Below are positions 25,876 to 34,774 of a stretch of 64,000 nucleotides of DNA, piece by piece (the first letter of the stretch is position 1; every line of letters starts with the position of its first letter). The stretch is from JACVRW01 sp963751835. Its GTDB lineage: Bacteria; Actinomycetota; Thermoleophilia; Solirubrobacterales; Thermoleophilaceae. The position numbers and the translations under genes were made by a program. The stretch is from the NCBI GenBank assembly GCA_963751835.1, contig CAVVWD010000023.1, positions 1 to 64,000 of the forward strand, given 5' to 3'. The notes under the pieces are model-generated. The model ran no database searches and had not been told where the DNA came from. It saw nothing but the letters and a program-made list of their open reading frames with translations.

Positions 25876-28800
25876 TCAGCTGAATGTGGCCAGCGCGCCG
25901 TTCATGCTCCGCGCGCCGGCGCGGCACAGTTGCCGCGCGCGCTCTGGTGCGAGCCGGGGGCAGCCCGTGCGGGCGAACTTCCCGTCGGTCAGCACGGCGA
26001 GTGTCTTGCCGAGCCAGCGGAAGCAGGCCGCGCGAGGGGCGCCCGTGAACACCGCGCAGGTGCTGATGAGATCGACGTGTGCGGAGGTCGGGTAGTCGAG
26101 CAGGTTCTGGACCTTGGTTCCGCGCACGCAGCTCACCGCATCCGAGGGCACGGCCAGGCCGGCGCAGATGAGGAGCTGCGCGGCGGGGTCCGGGGGCCCG
26201 ATCACGGATGCCGCGGTGATGCACGCCTCGCGCTGGAGGCCGTCGAGCCCGTCGCACAGACGGTCGAGATCGTCCGGCGACTCGATCCTGACGCCCTCCG
26301 GGCGGTTGTCGACGAAGGCCCGGTACCAGCACGGTCTGACGAACGGCTCCGCCTGGGCGGCGCAGAGCCGGCGCGGATCGGTGACGGCCCCATCCGGCAG
26401 CTTCGCGTCGTCGGCGCCGATCGCCGCGAACCAGTAGTCGTGGTAGGCCCCCTGGGCGCAGTCGGGTGCCGCCTGAGGCCCGAGCGCGCGGCAGAGGCCG
26501 AGCGCGGGCCTGAGCTCGTCCGCGTAGATGCGCATGAAGGCGTGCCCCATGCCGTGGGTGCAGCTGTAGCGCTGGTAGCGGGTGCCGGCGTCCCGGCACA
26601 CCGCGGCCGCCCGCCGTGGATCGCTGGGGTCGATATCCGGCCCTACCGCGGTCACGAGGCCGTGCGCGAAGCCGGCCGGGCAGCCCGGGTCGTTGCTCTG
26701 CGGCAGGTATTCCATGAGCGTGGCCAAGGTGACGCCGGCCCGCCGTGCGTAGCGGCGGCCCACCGTGTGCATCACGCCGTGGCAGTTCTCGAGCAGGAAG
26801 CCGCCCTGGCTCCAGGCCATGTCCGCGATCGTGTCGACGACAGGGCCGGGATCCTTGTCGGCCCCGACCATCGCGCTGAACGCGCGCGCGTAACAGACCC
26901 GTGCGTCATCCTCGGAAAGCCGGCGACACTCCGCGGGATCCACGACCCGGGCCACCGCGGCGCTCTCTGGCTCGTCGTCGGCGCCGAGCACCAGCAGCGC
27001 CGCCACGGCACCCGCCGCGGCAACGATCGCCACGGCGAGCGCCAGGGCTGTTCGTCCTCCTATCAGTCCGCCTCCGGTGATCACGAAACGCTGCGAGCCC
27101 CTGGAGACGTTGCCCTTGATGTCCTCCGCCAGCCACCTGAACCTGGTCGTCCTGGTGACGTGGAAGACCTCGCCGGGCTCACGCGGCCCGGTGGAGTCCC
27201 ACAGCGGTGATGACTCGGTCGGCCGCGAACCGTCCGTGGTGTAGTGGATCACCGACGGCTCGTTCACGTACTCGAATGTGGTGTCGATCCGTGTCCTCGA
27301 CGACGACGGGCCGGTCATCCGGACTCGGGGCGGCGTCCTGTCCTTTGCGTAGTCGAGCGCCGACTCGAGGAGGCCGTAGTTGCCTCGCGCGAATTCGAGA
27401 GCCTCGTGCTTTCCCTCCGTCGTGTAGTCCGGCTGGAAGCCCACAGGCGTCTGGACGGTCCCGCCGGACAAGACCGCCCCGACCGGGTGGGCCAATGAGA
27501 GGGCCTCCGTCAGGAGCACGTTCGGGGCAGGGCTGTCCGGATTCGGGTTCACCACGGAGGCGACGGTCCGGATCTCCTCGTTCGCCGTGCCGGCGTCCAC
27601 CCTGATCTGGTCGCCGGGCGCGAAGCCGCTCCGGTTGGCGGCCCTGATCCCGGTGGCCCCGACCGTGGACTCGGCGGTAAGCGAGGTGCCGTAGCGATCC
27701 GCGCCGGTCTCGAAGCTGTAGGCGATGACGTCGCGGTTGTACCAGTGCTCGTCGGCGCTGTTGCCGCCCGCCGAGTAGAGCACGTCCGCGATCGGACCCG
27801 TCCGCTCCGGGAGGATCACCGTGTTGCGTTGCTCCTTGATCCGGTTCAGGATCCGGTCACCGGCGGCAAAGAAGTACTTCTCGACGCCGATGTTCGCATG
27901 CACGGCATCTCCCTCGCCGCGGTCGGGCAGGTATGCGCCTGGGGCCCACATGAAGTAGCCGCCGAAGCTGTGGATGTTGTTCGAGAACTTGATGTTGTCG
28001 AACGTGTCCGCGATCCAAAGCTCATTCTTGATCTCTGGCTCGGAGGCCTCGGCGGGGCCGGCGAAAACGTCGCTCGTGCACGAGTACGACGCGCCGATGT
28101 AGCCGTCGAAGATCGTCCCGAACGTGTTGTTGCGGTTCAGATCGACGCCCCACGCGTTCCGCGAGGCCGGATCCGAGTTGACGTACGGCGCTCCCGTCCC
28201 GGGGTTGACCCTGGGTGTCCAGAAGCTCGCCGCGAACGGATTGTCCGTCTCCTTGCCGCCCACGACGCAGTGGTTTGTCAGGTTGCGCCGCTGCATGTTG
28301 AAGTTGTGCATCGAGTAGTGCGCGCCGTCCGGGTTCGACGACGGCAGGATGAAGATGTCGAGGTTGTCCACAAGCTTCCTCGTCATGCGGTGGATCGCGT
28401 AGTTGCGGAGCAGCTGCTCAGCGGTCTCGAGGCAGGTGAGCGGCGTGGCCCACTCGCGGGCGTGCTGCTGGCAGTAGAGGAACACGCCCACCCTCTCGTC
28501 GCGACCCTTCTTCTTGCCGCGCGGCTGCTTCCCGATCCGAAGGACCGAGTACTCGAAGGGCCCGCGCTGCACATGGGCATTCGTGGATGTCGACAGGAAG
28601 TCGGACAGGTTGGTCTTGGCGCGCGGCACGACGACGCCGGCTCCCGCGTTCCCGCGATATGTGAGCGCCACCACGAGCTCACTCGCCGCGGCGTCGGCGT
28701 TGATCGCCTGGATCACCTGCTGGGCCGTGCTCGACGGCGCTCCCGCGGCATCGGTCGCGAGGCTGACGAGGATGTCGCTTCCAGTCACGCTCACGCTGAG

Positions 28801-29895
28801 CGGCGAGTTGGCGACGCCCGGGTTGGCGAACTCAGCGGTGATGTCGTTGCCGCCCTCGTGGCCCCATGCGCGGGACGTGAGCACCACCGCTCCGCCCTGG
28901 GCGGCGGTGGGCACCGAGTTGCCAGGCGGTATCGGTCCGGCCATCGTGGCCTGCGCCCGCCGCTGGTAGCCGTTCGTCCTGTACGGCAGCGGCACCAGCC
29001 TTGCGATGTTCGAGAACTCGTCCGCGAGCTCCTCGAAGCGCGCGTAGACCTCGGTCGGGTCCATGTAGCGGGTCGTGAAGTCCCTAAGGAACCTCGATCC
29101 CATCGGGGGCAGCCCACCGCCGAGCCAGACGTTCACGTCTGCCTCGCGACTCGCGCCGGTGTCCGATCCGACCCGAATGCGCGTCGGCGCGGGCGGGGCC
29201 GAGGTCCCGACCTCGCCGATCCGGACCAGCAGGCGATGCTCGATGTAGGTGTCCGGCGTCGTATCCGGATCGATGTTCACGCTCATCGGGCGCGCGGTGG
29301 AATCGATTGGGGTGCCCGCTCCGGTGTTCCAGGACAGCGAGAGCGCGGGCCCGATGTACGTGGAGCCCTCCTGGGCCGCGCCGCCCAGGCGGTCCTTGGC
29401 CTCGACCGACAGGAAGCGGCCGGCATAGTTCTCGAAGTAGTCGACCCTCAGGATGTCGATCTCGCCCTCGTGAGAGGCGGTCGTGATCGACTTGTTGAGT
29501 GCGGCTGCGCGGGCCCGCCTCTCGGCGCGCTTGCCCGCCCTGATCTCGGCGACCCGGTCCTCCCAGGTGGTCGGGCCTTCGATCGTCGTCCCGAGGTCGT
29601 AGCCGGCCCTGTGGAGCCTCACGAACCCTCTCTTGGTCCCGAACACAGTCGCCGTCACGGATCCGTCGCTGTTACGGCGGAGGTAGTGCTCGTTGAACTC
29701 GACCCCGTACCGGCTGGCCCTCAGCTGCAGCCGCATGGCCGCGGCCTTGCTCGGCAGATCGACCTCGACCAGGCTCAGGCCCTGGTTGGGGTCGATGCCG
29801 CGCCCAACCTGGCCCGCAGCGCCCGCCGTCACCGCCACCCATGTACACGCACAAACCGTTACGGCGATCAGCACTCGGCGGGCCGCGGAACTCAT
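25876..29895 (-). CDS. Secreted M14 carboxypeptidase with C-terminal TM and Cys/His repeat domain
   Basis: A 1339-residue protein from the ATG at 29895 behind GAGGAGAG. It has a signal peptide (residues 1-28), a pro-like region, then an M14 zinc peptidase: QQHAREW (H478, E481), SNPDGAHYS, VDLNRNN, IHSFGGYFMW (H642) and YSFETG (E729). An adhesin-like insert (about 345-428, SVSVTGSDILVSLATDAAGA) interrupts the start of the peptidase domain. Residues ~860-940 resemble a chitobiase/FN3-type module. A membrane helix at about 948-972 is followed by ~365 residues with repeated cysteine pairs and four C-x(1,2)-G-x2-H motifs (C1038, C1072, C1112, C1146). The two halves could be separate genes elsewhere; here no stop intervenes. 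Confidence 0.88.
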   Translation of the reverse strand: MSSAARRVLIAVTVCACTWVAVTAGAAGQVGRGIDPNQGLSLVEVDLPSKAAAMRLQLRASRYGVEFNEHYLRRNSDGSVTATVFGTKRGFVRLHRAGYDLGTTIEGPTTWEDRVAEIRAGKRAERRARAAALNKSITTASHEGEIDILRVDYFENYAGRFLSVEAKDRLGGAAQEGSTYIGPALSLSWNTGAGTPIDSTARPMSVNIDPDTTPDTYIEHRLLVRIGEVGTSAPPAPTRIRVGSDTGASREADVNVWLGGGLPPMGSRFLRDFTTRYMDPTEVYARFEELADEFSNIARLVPLPYRTNGYQRRAQATMAGPIPPGNSVPTAAQGGAVVLTSRAWGHEGGNDITAEFANPGVANSPLSVSVTGSDILVSLATDAAGAPSSTAQQVIQAINADAAASELVVALTYRGNAGAGVVVPRAKTNLSDFLSTSTNAHVQRGPFEYSVLRIGKQPRGKKKGRDERVGVFLYCQQHAREWATPLTCLETAEQLLRNYAIHRMTRKLVDNLDIFILPSSNPDGAHYSMHNFNMQRRNLTNHCVVGGKETDNPFAASFWTPRVNPGTGAPYVNSDPASRNAWGVDLNRNNTFGTIFDGYIGASYSCTSDVFAGPAEASEPEIKNELWIADTFDNIKFSNNIHSFGGYFMWAPGAYLPDRGEGDAVHANIGVEKYFFAAGDRILNRIKEQRNTVILPERTGPIADVLYSAGGNSADEHWYNRDVIAYSFETGADRYGTSLTAESTVGATGIRAANRSGFAPGDQIRVDAGTANEEIRTVASVVNPNPDSPAPNVLLTEALSLAHPVGAVLSGGTVQTPVGFQPDYTTEGKHEALEFARGNYGLLESALDYAKDRTPPRVRMTGPSSSRTRIDTTFEYVNEPSVIHYTTDGSRPTESSPLWDSTGPREPGEVFHVTRTTRFRWLAEDIKGNVSRGSQRFVITGGGLIGGRTALALAVAIVAAAGAVAALLVLGADDEPESAAVARVVDPAECRRLSEDDARVCYARAFSAMVGADKDPGPVVDTIADMAWSQGGFLLENCHGVMHTVGRRYARRAGVTLATLMEYLPQSNDPGCPAGFAHGLVTAVGPDIDPSDPRRAAAVCRDAGTRYQRYSCTHGMGHAFMRIYADELRPALGLCRALGPQAAPDCAQGAYHDYWFAAIGADDAKLPDGAVTDPRRLCAAQAEPFVRPCWYRAFVDNRPEGVRIESPDDLDRLCDGLDGLQREACITAASVIGPPDPAAQLLICAGLAVPSDAVSCVRGTKVQNLLDYPTSAHVDLISTCAVFTGAPRAACFRWLGKTLAVLTDGKFARTGCPRLAPERARQLCRAGARSMNGALATFS

Positions 29896-30110
29896 CCTGG
29901 CGCTCTCCTCTGGTCTGTTGATCGGCTCCCGCTAGGAGGGGCCAATGGCGGCCGGAGGATTACCCGGGTCCAGCGAAGCTAAACCCCCGGCGCCCGTGCG
30001 CCCCGGTCGCCAGCCGAGCGAGCACCTTGTCCACCTCGCCGTTCTGCCCACCCATGTGGTGGGCAAAGCGGAGAGGTGACCGTTTTCGCCCCCCCGCTGG
30101 GGGCCGGCGA
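29896..30110 (-). other. Untranslated region with stable stem-loops between GTPase and peptidase genes
   Basis: These 215 nt hold no gene. A perfect 8-bp stem (TGCCCACC at 30045-30052, complement at 30058-30065, 5-nt loop), a second G/C hairpin around 30086-30103 and an imperfect stem near 29924-29942 occur on the minus strand between the GTPase stop and the peptidase start. One may be the GTPase terminator. The rest would be a long 5' leader of the M14 gene. I could not match it to a known riboswitch class. Confidence 0.4.
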
Positions 30111-31703
30111 CTAGGTCTTCGCATCCCCACCGGCGGCAGCCAGTGAGCTGCGGAGGCGCTCGTGCGCCTCGAGCTCACGCTCGACGGGACCGATCACGAG
30201 CTCCTGTGCGACCTCCTCGACCTGTCGTCGCAGGGTGCGGGCGGCCGTGCGCGAGCGCCGCCTCGCGCCGCCGCCGTTGGCCAGCCGGGCCAGGACCGCC
30301 AGCACTATCCCGGCCAAGGCACCTCCCACGAGGAGCGCGGTGGGAACCGGGATCTCACCGAGCTCGGGCGTCGGTATGACGTCATCGACGCGCAGATACC
30401 CGAAGATGGCGAGGACGAGGAGCCACAGAATCCCCGCGGCGGCCACCACCGCGAGCAGGCGCTGGAGCAAGGACGCCACGCTCCACCACCGCGGCTGCGT
30501 CACGCGGAGGTCTGCGGCGCCTACGGCCCGGTCGAGCCGGTCGGCTATTCGTCCCTCGTTTTCCGTGGCGGCATCCCGGAAGAGGGTGGGCCATGGCGCC
30601 GGCAGGTCGCCGACCGCGCTGTCAGCGAGGCTGCGGGTCGCGGTCGCGACCTGGGCGTGCTGAACCTCGGTCGGCGGCGGGAGGGAGGTCCGACCCGGCG
30701 GCGGTACTTCCTCCTGAGCGCGCTCGCGCAGGCGGAGCCGGCGCAGGGGGTCGTGTCGCAGGCGGCGCACCCAACTGACGAATGGCCAGCCGGTCGCGAT
30801 CGCACCGCGGTGGCGGTGCGCGGCGTCGACTGCCTGGACGACCCGCGGAACGCCGCCGGCCTCCTCGAGCGCCGCGACGAGTCTCTCGCGGTCGCCGCGC
30901 TGGACGCCGGCGGGCCGTCCGTCCCCGCATCGCTCCCGCAAAGTGCCGGCGGCCGCCGTAACGTCCGCCGCGAGTCGAGCGACAGCGGCGTCACGAGCCG
31001 CGACTCGCTCGGCGAGGAGGCGCCGCAGCGACTCGAGCCCCTCGCCCGTCCGGGCCGAGACGACCAGCACCGGCATGGTGCCAAGGCCATCGTCGGACAG
31101 AAGCCGAGAGAGGTCGTCTCGCCAGACGGCGACCTCGCTCGGGGACAGAAGATCGGCCTGGTTCAGAACGACCGCCATCGCCGCGCCGTGCGTTCGCAGG
31201 GGCCGGAGGTAGCGCTCGTGCAGGGACGCGTCGGCGTACTTCTGTGGATCCACCACCCATACGACGAGGTCGGCGAGGGCGACGATCCGGTCGACCTCGA
31301 GCCGGTGCGCGCTCTCGACCGAGTCGAAGTCCGGCAGGTCGAGCAACAACAGTCCGTGCAGGGCGCCGTCGCCGAGGCGGTGGCGCCGTCCGATCTCGAG
31401 CCAGTCGAGGAGCGGATCCGCGCCGTCGCCCCACACGGCGGCCCGACCCTCCGAGGTGGTGGGCCGGCGGCGGCCCACCGCCGCAAGGTCGGCCCCGGAT
31501 AGTGAGTTGAAGAGCAGTGACTTGCCGACGCCCGTCGGCCCCGCAAGCGCCACCACGGTCGTCTCGATGCCGAGCCCGAGCCGCGCTCCCGCCTTCTCGG
31601 TCACCGCGCGGGCGACCTCCACCGCCTCGGGCTCGAGCCGGCCGTCCGCGACCCGGACCGCCTCCGCGAGAGCCGTCAACCGGCGGTCGAGGTCGCGGCT
31701 CAC
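30111..31703 (-). CDS. Membrane-bound dynamin-like GTPase, second of a pair
   Basis: A 530-residue protein. G1 is GPTGVGKS (residues 55-62), the G3-type loop is DLPDFDS, G4 is NQAD, and a long helical region follows. Two membrane helices lie near residues 405-430 (LLAVVAAAGILWLLVLAIFG) and 445-465, with a basic C-terminal helix after them. The layout of GTPase, stalk and paired C-terminal helices is that of bacterial dynamin-like proteins, which remodel or support membranes. Its start overlaps the stop of the partner gene (31700-31703), so they are co-translated. It resembles the Streptomyces DynA/DynB pairing in arrangement; orthology is not proven. Confidence 0.85.
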   Translation of the reverse strand: MSRDLDRRLTALAEAVRVADGRLEPEAVEVARAVTEKAGARLGLGIETTVVALAGPTGVGKSLLFNSLSGADLAAVGRRRPTTSEGRAAVWGDGADPLLDWLEIGRRHRLGDGALHGLLLLDLPDFDSVESAHRLEVDRIVALADLVVWVVDPQKYADASLHERYLRPLRTHGAAMAVVLNQADLLSPSEVAVWRDDLSRLLSDDGLGTMPVLVVSARTGEGLESLRRLLAERVAARDAAVARLAADVTAAAGTLRERCGDGRPAGVQRGDRERLVAALEEAGGVPRVVQAVDAAHRHRGAIATGWPFVSWVRRLRHDPLRRLRLRERAQEEVPPPGRTSLPPPTEVQHAQVATATRSLADSAVGDLPAPWPTLFRDAATENEGRIADRLDRAVGAADLRVTQPRWWSVASLLQRLLAVVAAAGILWLLVLAIFGYLRVDDVIPTPELGEIPVPTALLVGGALAGIVLAVLARLANGGGARRRSRTAARTLRRQVEEVAQELVIGPVERELEAHERLRSSLAAAGGDAKT

Positions 31704-33376
31704 GAAGCTCGTCTGACCGCGTCGATCGCCCCGTGCAGTCGAGCGAAGGCGTCCGCCTCGCCCGCGGCGCCTTCGATCAGGGCGTCGAAGCGCGCTGCGT
31801 CGGCCCGAAGCAGCCGGTCCGCACGTTCGCCGAGGTCCTGGCGGGCCTGCGCAGCGAGCTGACGCACCGCCTGGTCGCCGAAGATCGCTTCGAGAACCTT
31901 CTGGCCAAGCGCCGAGGTGCCGCCGGCGACGGCCACCTCGGCTCCCGTGAGACCTCCGGTGTGTGCGAAGACCGCGAGCATCACCGTGAGACCGGCGCCG
32001 TTGACGCCGAGCGACGCCAGACGCGCCGACGTCCGCTTGGACTCGCCTTCACGGCGCACGAGCTCCATGACGTAGCCCTGCCACGCGCGCACTTCCTCCT
32101 CCGTGTCAGCTCTCAGTCGCTCCGCTGCCCGATCGAGTCCAGGCGTCGCTTCGAGCAGCGCCCTGCCGGCCGCACGCTCACGCCACGAGCCCGCCACGCG
32201 CTCGGCAGCCCGCTCACCGGCTGCCACGACGACCGCCTCGAGGCGGTGCTCCACCGCCACGCGCAGCTCCTCGTCGGCACCGGGCTTGGCGGTGAGCATG
32301 CTCTTCAACCGGTCACGGACCGATCCGATGCGCGACTGCAGCGCACGCATCACGTCGCCGGTTCCGACGACGTCGTGCCAACGCGCGAGCACCTCGCCGC
32401 GAAGGAGCGAGCCGCTCCTCAGGGCGTCCTCGATCTCGCGGCGTGCCGCGGCGTAGGCGAGGTCCGTCTCGGCCCGAAGCTCGGCGGCGGCCGCGAGTTG
32501 CTCGGCCACGGCCCGCTCGACCGTACCCGCGCGTGCCGGGAGGCTCGCCAGCGCGCCGCTCAACGTCCGCCTGATCAGGTCCGCCCGGGCCTGCGCGTCG
32601 GCGGCCAGTCCGTCAAGCCACCGTCGTACCGGCGCGAGCGCCGCGCCGGGGAGCAGCCCGTCCTCGAGCGCGACCTCCGGAACGACGAGCAGCTCGGCGT
32701 CGAGGCTCTGCGTGCGCATCATCTCGCTCATGTGGCTCGCCACCTCGCGCTCGGCGTCCTCGGGGACGCGGTTGAGCACCACTGACATGGCCGTGCCGCG
32801 GTCGCGGGCGGCGCGCAGGAACTCCCACGGCACGGCGTCGGCGTAGCGCAGAGCCGTGGTCACGAACAGCCAGCCGTCGGCCGCCGTGAGCAGCTGGTTC
32901 GCAAGCGCCCGGTTCTCTGTGAGCACCGAGTCGATGTCGGGCGAGTCGAGAAGCGCGAGGCCTGCCGGAAGCCCCGCCTGTGTCACGAGCTGGAGCGTTC
33001 CCGGCGCGGGCGAGCCACCGGTCGTCCGCGCGAGGTGGGGGAGGATCCGATCGTCCTCGAACCAGCGCAGATCGTCCGGATGGCAGGCGAGGACGGGCGC
33101 CCGGGTCGTCGGGCGAAGGACGCCTGCGGGGCTCACGACCGAGCCGACGAGGCTGTTCACGAGCGTCGACTTCCCGGCGCCGGTCGAGCCGCCGACCACC
33201 ATCAACACGGGCGCGTCCATCTGTCGGAGGCGCGGAAGGAGGTAATCGTCGGCCTGGGCGACGAGGTCGTCGCGGGCCCGGCGCGCGTCGGCCGCGCCTG
33301 AAACCTCGAGGTCCAGGCGTACGGCGGCAAGCTCGTCCCGGAGGCGGGCGACCGCGTCTGGCAGCTCGGGACTCAT
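31700..33376 (-). CDS. Dynamin-like GTPase, first of a pair
   Basis: A 558-residue protein from the ATG at 33376. The P-loop is GGSTGAGKST (residues 62-71), followed by RPTTRAP (switch I Thr), LLDSPDIDS (G3) and an altered G4 (LNRVP where NKxD is expected). Long alpha-helical segments with many Ala, Arg and Glu follow, with a weakly hydrophobic patch near 460-500 (GVNGAGLTVMLAVFAHTGGLTG). It is translated together with the second GTPase through a 4-nt overlap, and dynamin-like pairs usually assemble as hetero-oligomers on the inner membrane face. A TCCCC-N5-GGGGA repeat (33381-33395) lies just upstream of its start. Confidence 0.87.
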   Translation of the reverse strand: MSPELPDAVARLRDELAAVRLDLEVSGAADARRARDDLVAQADDYLLPRLRQMDAPVLMVVGGSTGAGKSTLVNSLVGSVVSPAGVLRPTTRAPVLACHPDDLRWFEDDRILPHLARTTGGSPAPGTLQLVTQAGLPAGLALLDSPDIDSVLTENRALANQLLTAADGWLFVTTALRYADAVPWEFLRAARDRGTAMSVVLNRVPEDAEREVASHMSEMMRTQSLDAELLVVPEVALEDGLLPGAALAPVRRWLDGLAADAQARADLIRRTLSGALASLPARAGTVERAVAEQLAAAAELRAETDLAYAAARREIEDALRSGSLLRGEVLARWHDVVGTGDVMRALQSRIGSVRDRLKSMLTAKPGADEELRVAVEHRLEAVVVAAGERAAERVAGSWRERAAGRALLEATPGLDRAAERLRADTEEEVRAWQGYVMELVRREGESKRTSARLASLGVNGAGLTVMLAVFAHTGGLTGAEVAVAGGTSALGQKVLEAIFGDQAVRQLAAQARQDLGERADRLLRADAARFDALIEGAAGEADAFARLHGAIDAVRRAS

Positions 33377-33468
33377 CCGATCCCCGTACCGGGGAACATG
33401 TCGCCGGGATCATTGCAGCCCTTCGCCGACCGGCAGACGGGTGTCGATCGCGCCACCATGTCTGCTCG

Positions 33469-34686
33469 ATGCCGGACGACGCCACGGCGTATCCCGAGCT
33501 TGCCGCGCTCGAGGCGCGCGGCGACGTAGTCGAGCTCATCGGGCAGGTCCGCTCGGCCGTCGTTGCCGATCCGGCCGGCGCGCTCGCCGACCCGGTCGTG
33601 CAGGCATGGCTCGCGCGGAGGTGGACGGCGCTCGTCGTCCAGCGGGCCGCGCTCGACGAGCAAGCGGTGGCCATCGCCCGCGGGCGAGCACACCGCCTCG
33701 ACCCGCAGGAGGCGGTCGCGCGGCGCTTCGTCACCCCCGCGCCGAGCGCTGCTCCGTGGCGCGAGCAGCCCCCATGGGAGCGCCGGGCTGTCTCCGCCAC
33801 GACAGTCGTGCTCTGCCCAGGACTGCTGGGGGCACTCATGCCGATGGCGGCCTTCGCCACGACCGCGCCGCTGCTCGAGCGCGAGTTCGGCGTCCGCGTC
33901 ATCGTCGCCGACAGCCATCCCGCCGCGACCTGCGCGTCGAACGCCCGCGACATCCTCCGCGCCGTCACACGCGGCGAGGGCTTCGCCGTGGACGGGACGG
34001 AGCTGCGGCCCGGGGCGGTCACGCCCGGCGACGTGGTGCTCGTGGGCTACAGCAAGGGGACGCCGGACGCGCTGACGATGATCGCCGAGCACCCCGAGGT
34101 CGCGGGACGCGTCAGGGCCGTGGTGAGCTGGGCGGGGGCCGCAGGCGGCTCGTACCTGGCGGACACGGCGGCGCCACTGCTCGCCGACCTCGACGTCGAT
34201 GACTTCCTCACCGGCGCCGGCGGCCGGGTGCTGCGGCGGTTCGTCCCCGCTACACATCTGGACCGCATTACCCGGAGGGAGGACGAATTCGACGTGCCCG
34301 GCGCGATCGGTGACCTCCGCACCGGCTTGCGTGGCCGCTTCCTGGACGAGCACCGCGCCCTGCTCGACGACCTCGGCGTGCCGTTCCTGAGCGTCGCCGG
34401 CGCAGTGGGCGTCCGCGACGTCCCGTACTTCCAGGCGCTGGCGGTGCTGCAGCTCGCGCGTCACGAGCGACTCAACGACATGCAGGTCACCGCGTCGCAC
34501 ACCCGGGTGCCGGTCGCGGCGTCGGCGCACCTGGGAACGCTCCGCGCCCATCACTGGGAGATGGCCTACGACGCCTTCCCCGAGCAGCTCAGGATGCGCA
34601 GCAGGCGTCTGAGCCATCCGCTTCCGCGAACCGCGGCCCTCGGAGCGACGCTTGCGCTGCTTGCGGAGATCGGCCTGATCCACTGA
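33469..34686 (+). CDS. Alpha/beta-hydrolase fold protein
   Basis: A 405-residue protein from the ATG at 33469. After an N-terminal helical region (1-105) it has a hydrolase core: VVLCPGLLGALMP (oxyanion region), VIVADSHPAA, and VLVGYSKGTPDAL with S195 as the probable nucleophile in a G-x-S-x-G motif, then VVSWAGAAGGSYLAD. A late AHLGTLRAHHWEMAYD segment could provide the catalytic His. Substrate unknown. It is divergent from the dynamin pair and followed by two unknown genes on the same strand. Confidence 0.75.
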   Translation: MPDDATAYPELAALEARGDVVELIGQVRSAVVADPAGALADPVVQAWLARRWTALVVQRAALDEQAVAIARGRAHRLDPQEAVARRFVTPAPSAAPWREQPPWERRAVSATTVVLCPGLLGALMPMAAFATTAPLLEREFGVRVIVADSHPAATCASNARDILRAVTRGEGFAVDGTELRPGAVTPGDVVLVGYSKGTPDALTMIAEHPEVAGRVRAVVSWAGAAGGSYLADTAAPLLADLDVDDFLTGAGGRVLRRFVPATHLDRITRREDEFDVPGAIGDLRTGLRGRFLDEHRALLDDLGVPFLSVAGAVGVRDVPYFQALAVLQLARHERLNDMQVTASHTRVPVAASAHLGTLRAHHWEMAYDAFPEQLRMRSRRLSHPLPRTAALGATLALLAEIGLIH

Positions 34687-34774
34687 CGGCGCCTCGGGCC
34701 GGGGTGTAGGCTCGCTCCCTATCTCAGTCGTTCGACGGCATAAGAACGGCGCGCAGGACAACGAGACCGAGCGC

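Noticed and set aside
24274..27210. Long plus-strand frame (978 codons) across the kinase and peptidase genes
   Set aside because: It is antisense to two genes with clear domains and has an Arg/His/Asp-rich composition typical of high-G+C shadows.
27500..28900. Phage-like adhesin insert as sign of an integrated phage
   Set aside because: The adhesin-like segment is inside the M14 gene in frame, and no other phage gene is near.
29896..30110. c-di-AMP or c-di-GMP riboswitch
   Set aside because: Hairpins are present, but I could not find the conserved sequence blocks of either class.
33420..33470. Upstream ATG at 33458 as hydrolase start
   Set aside because: It is out of frame with the hydrolase; the ATG at 33469 is in frame.
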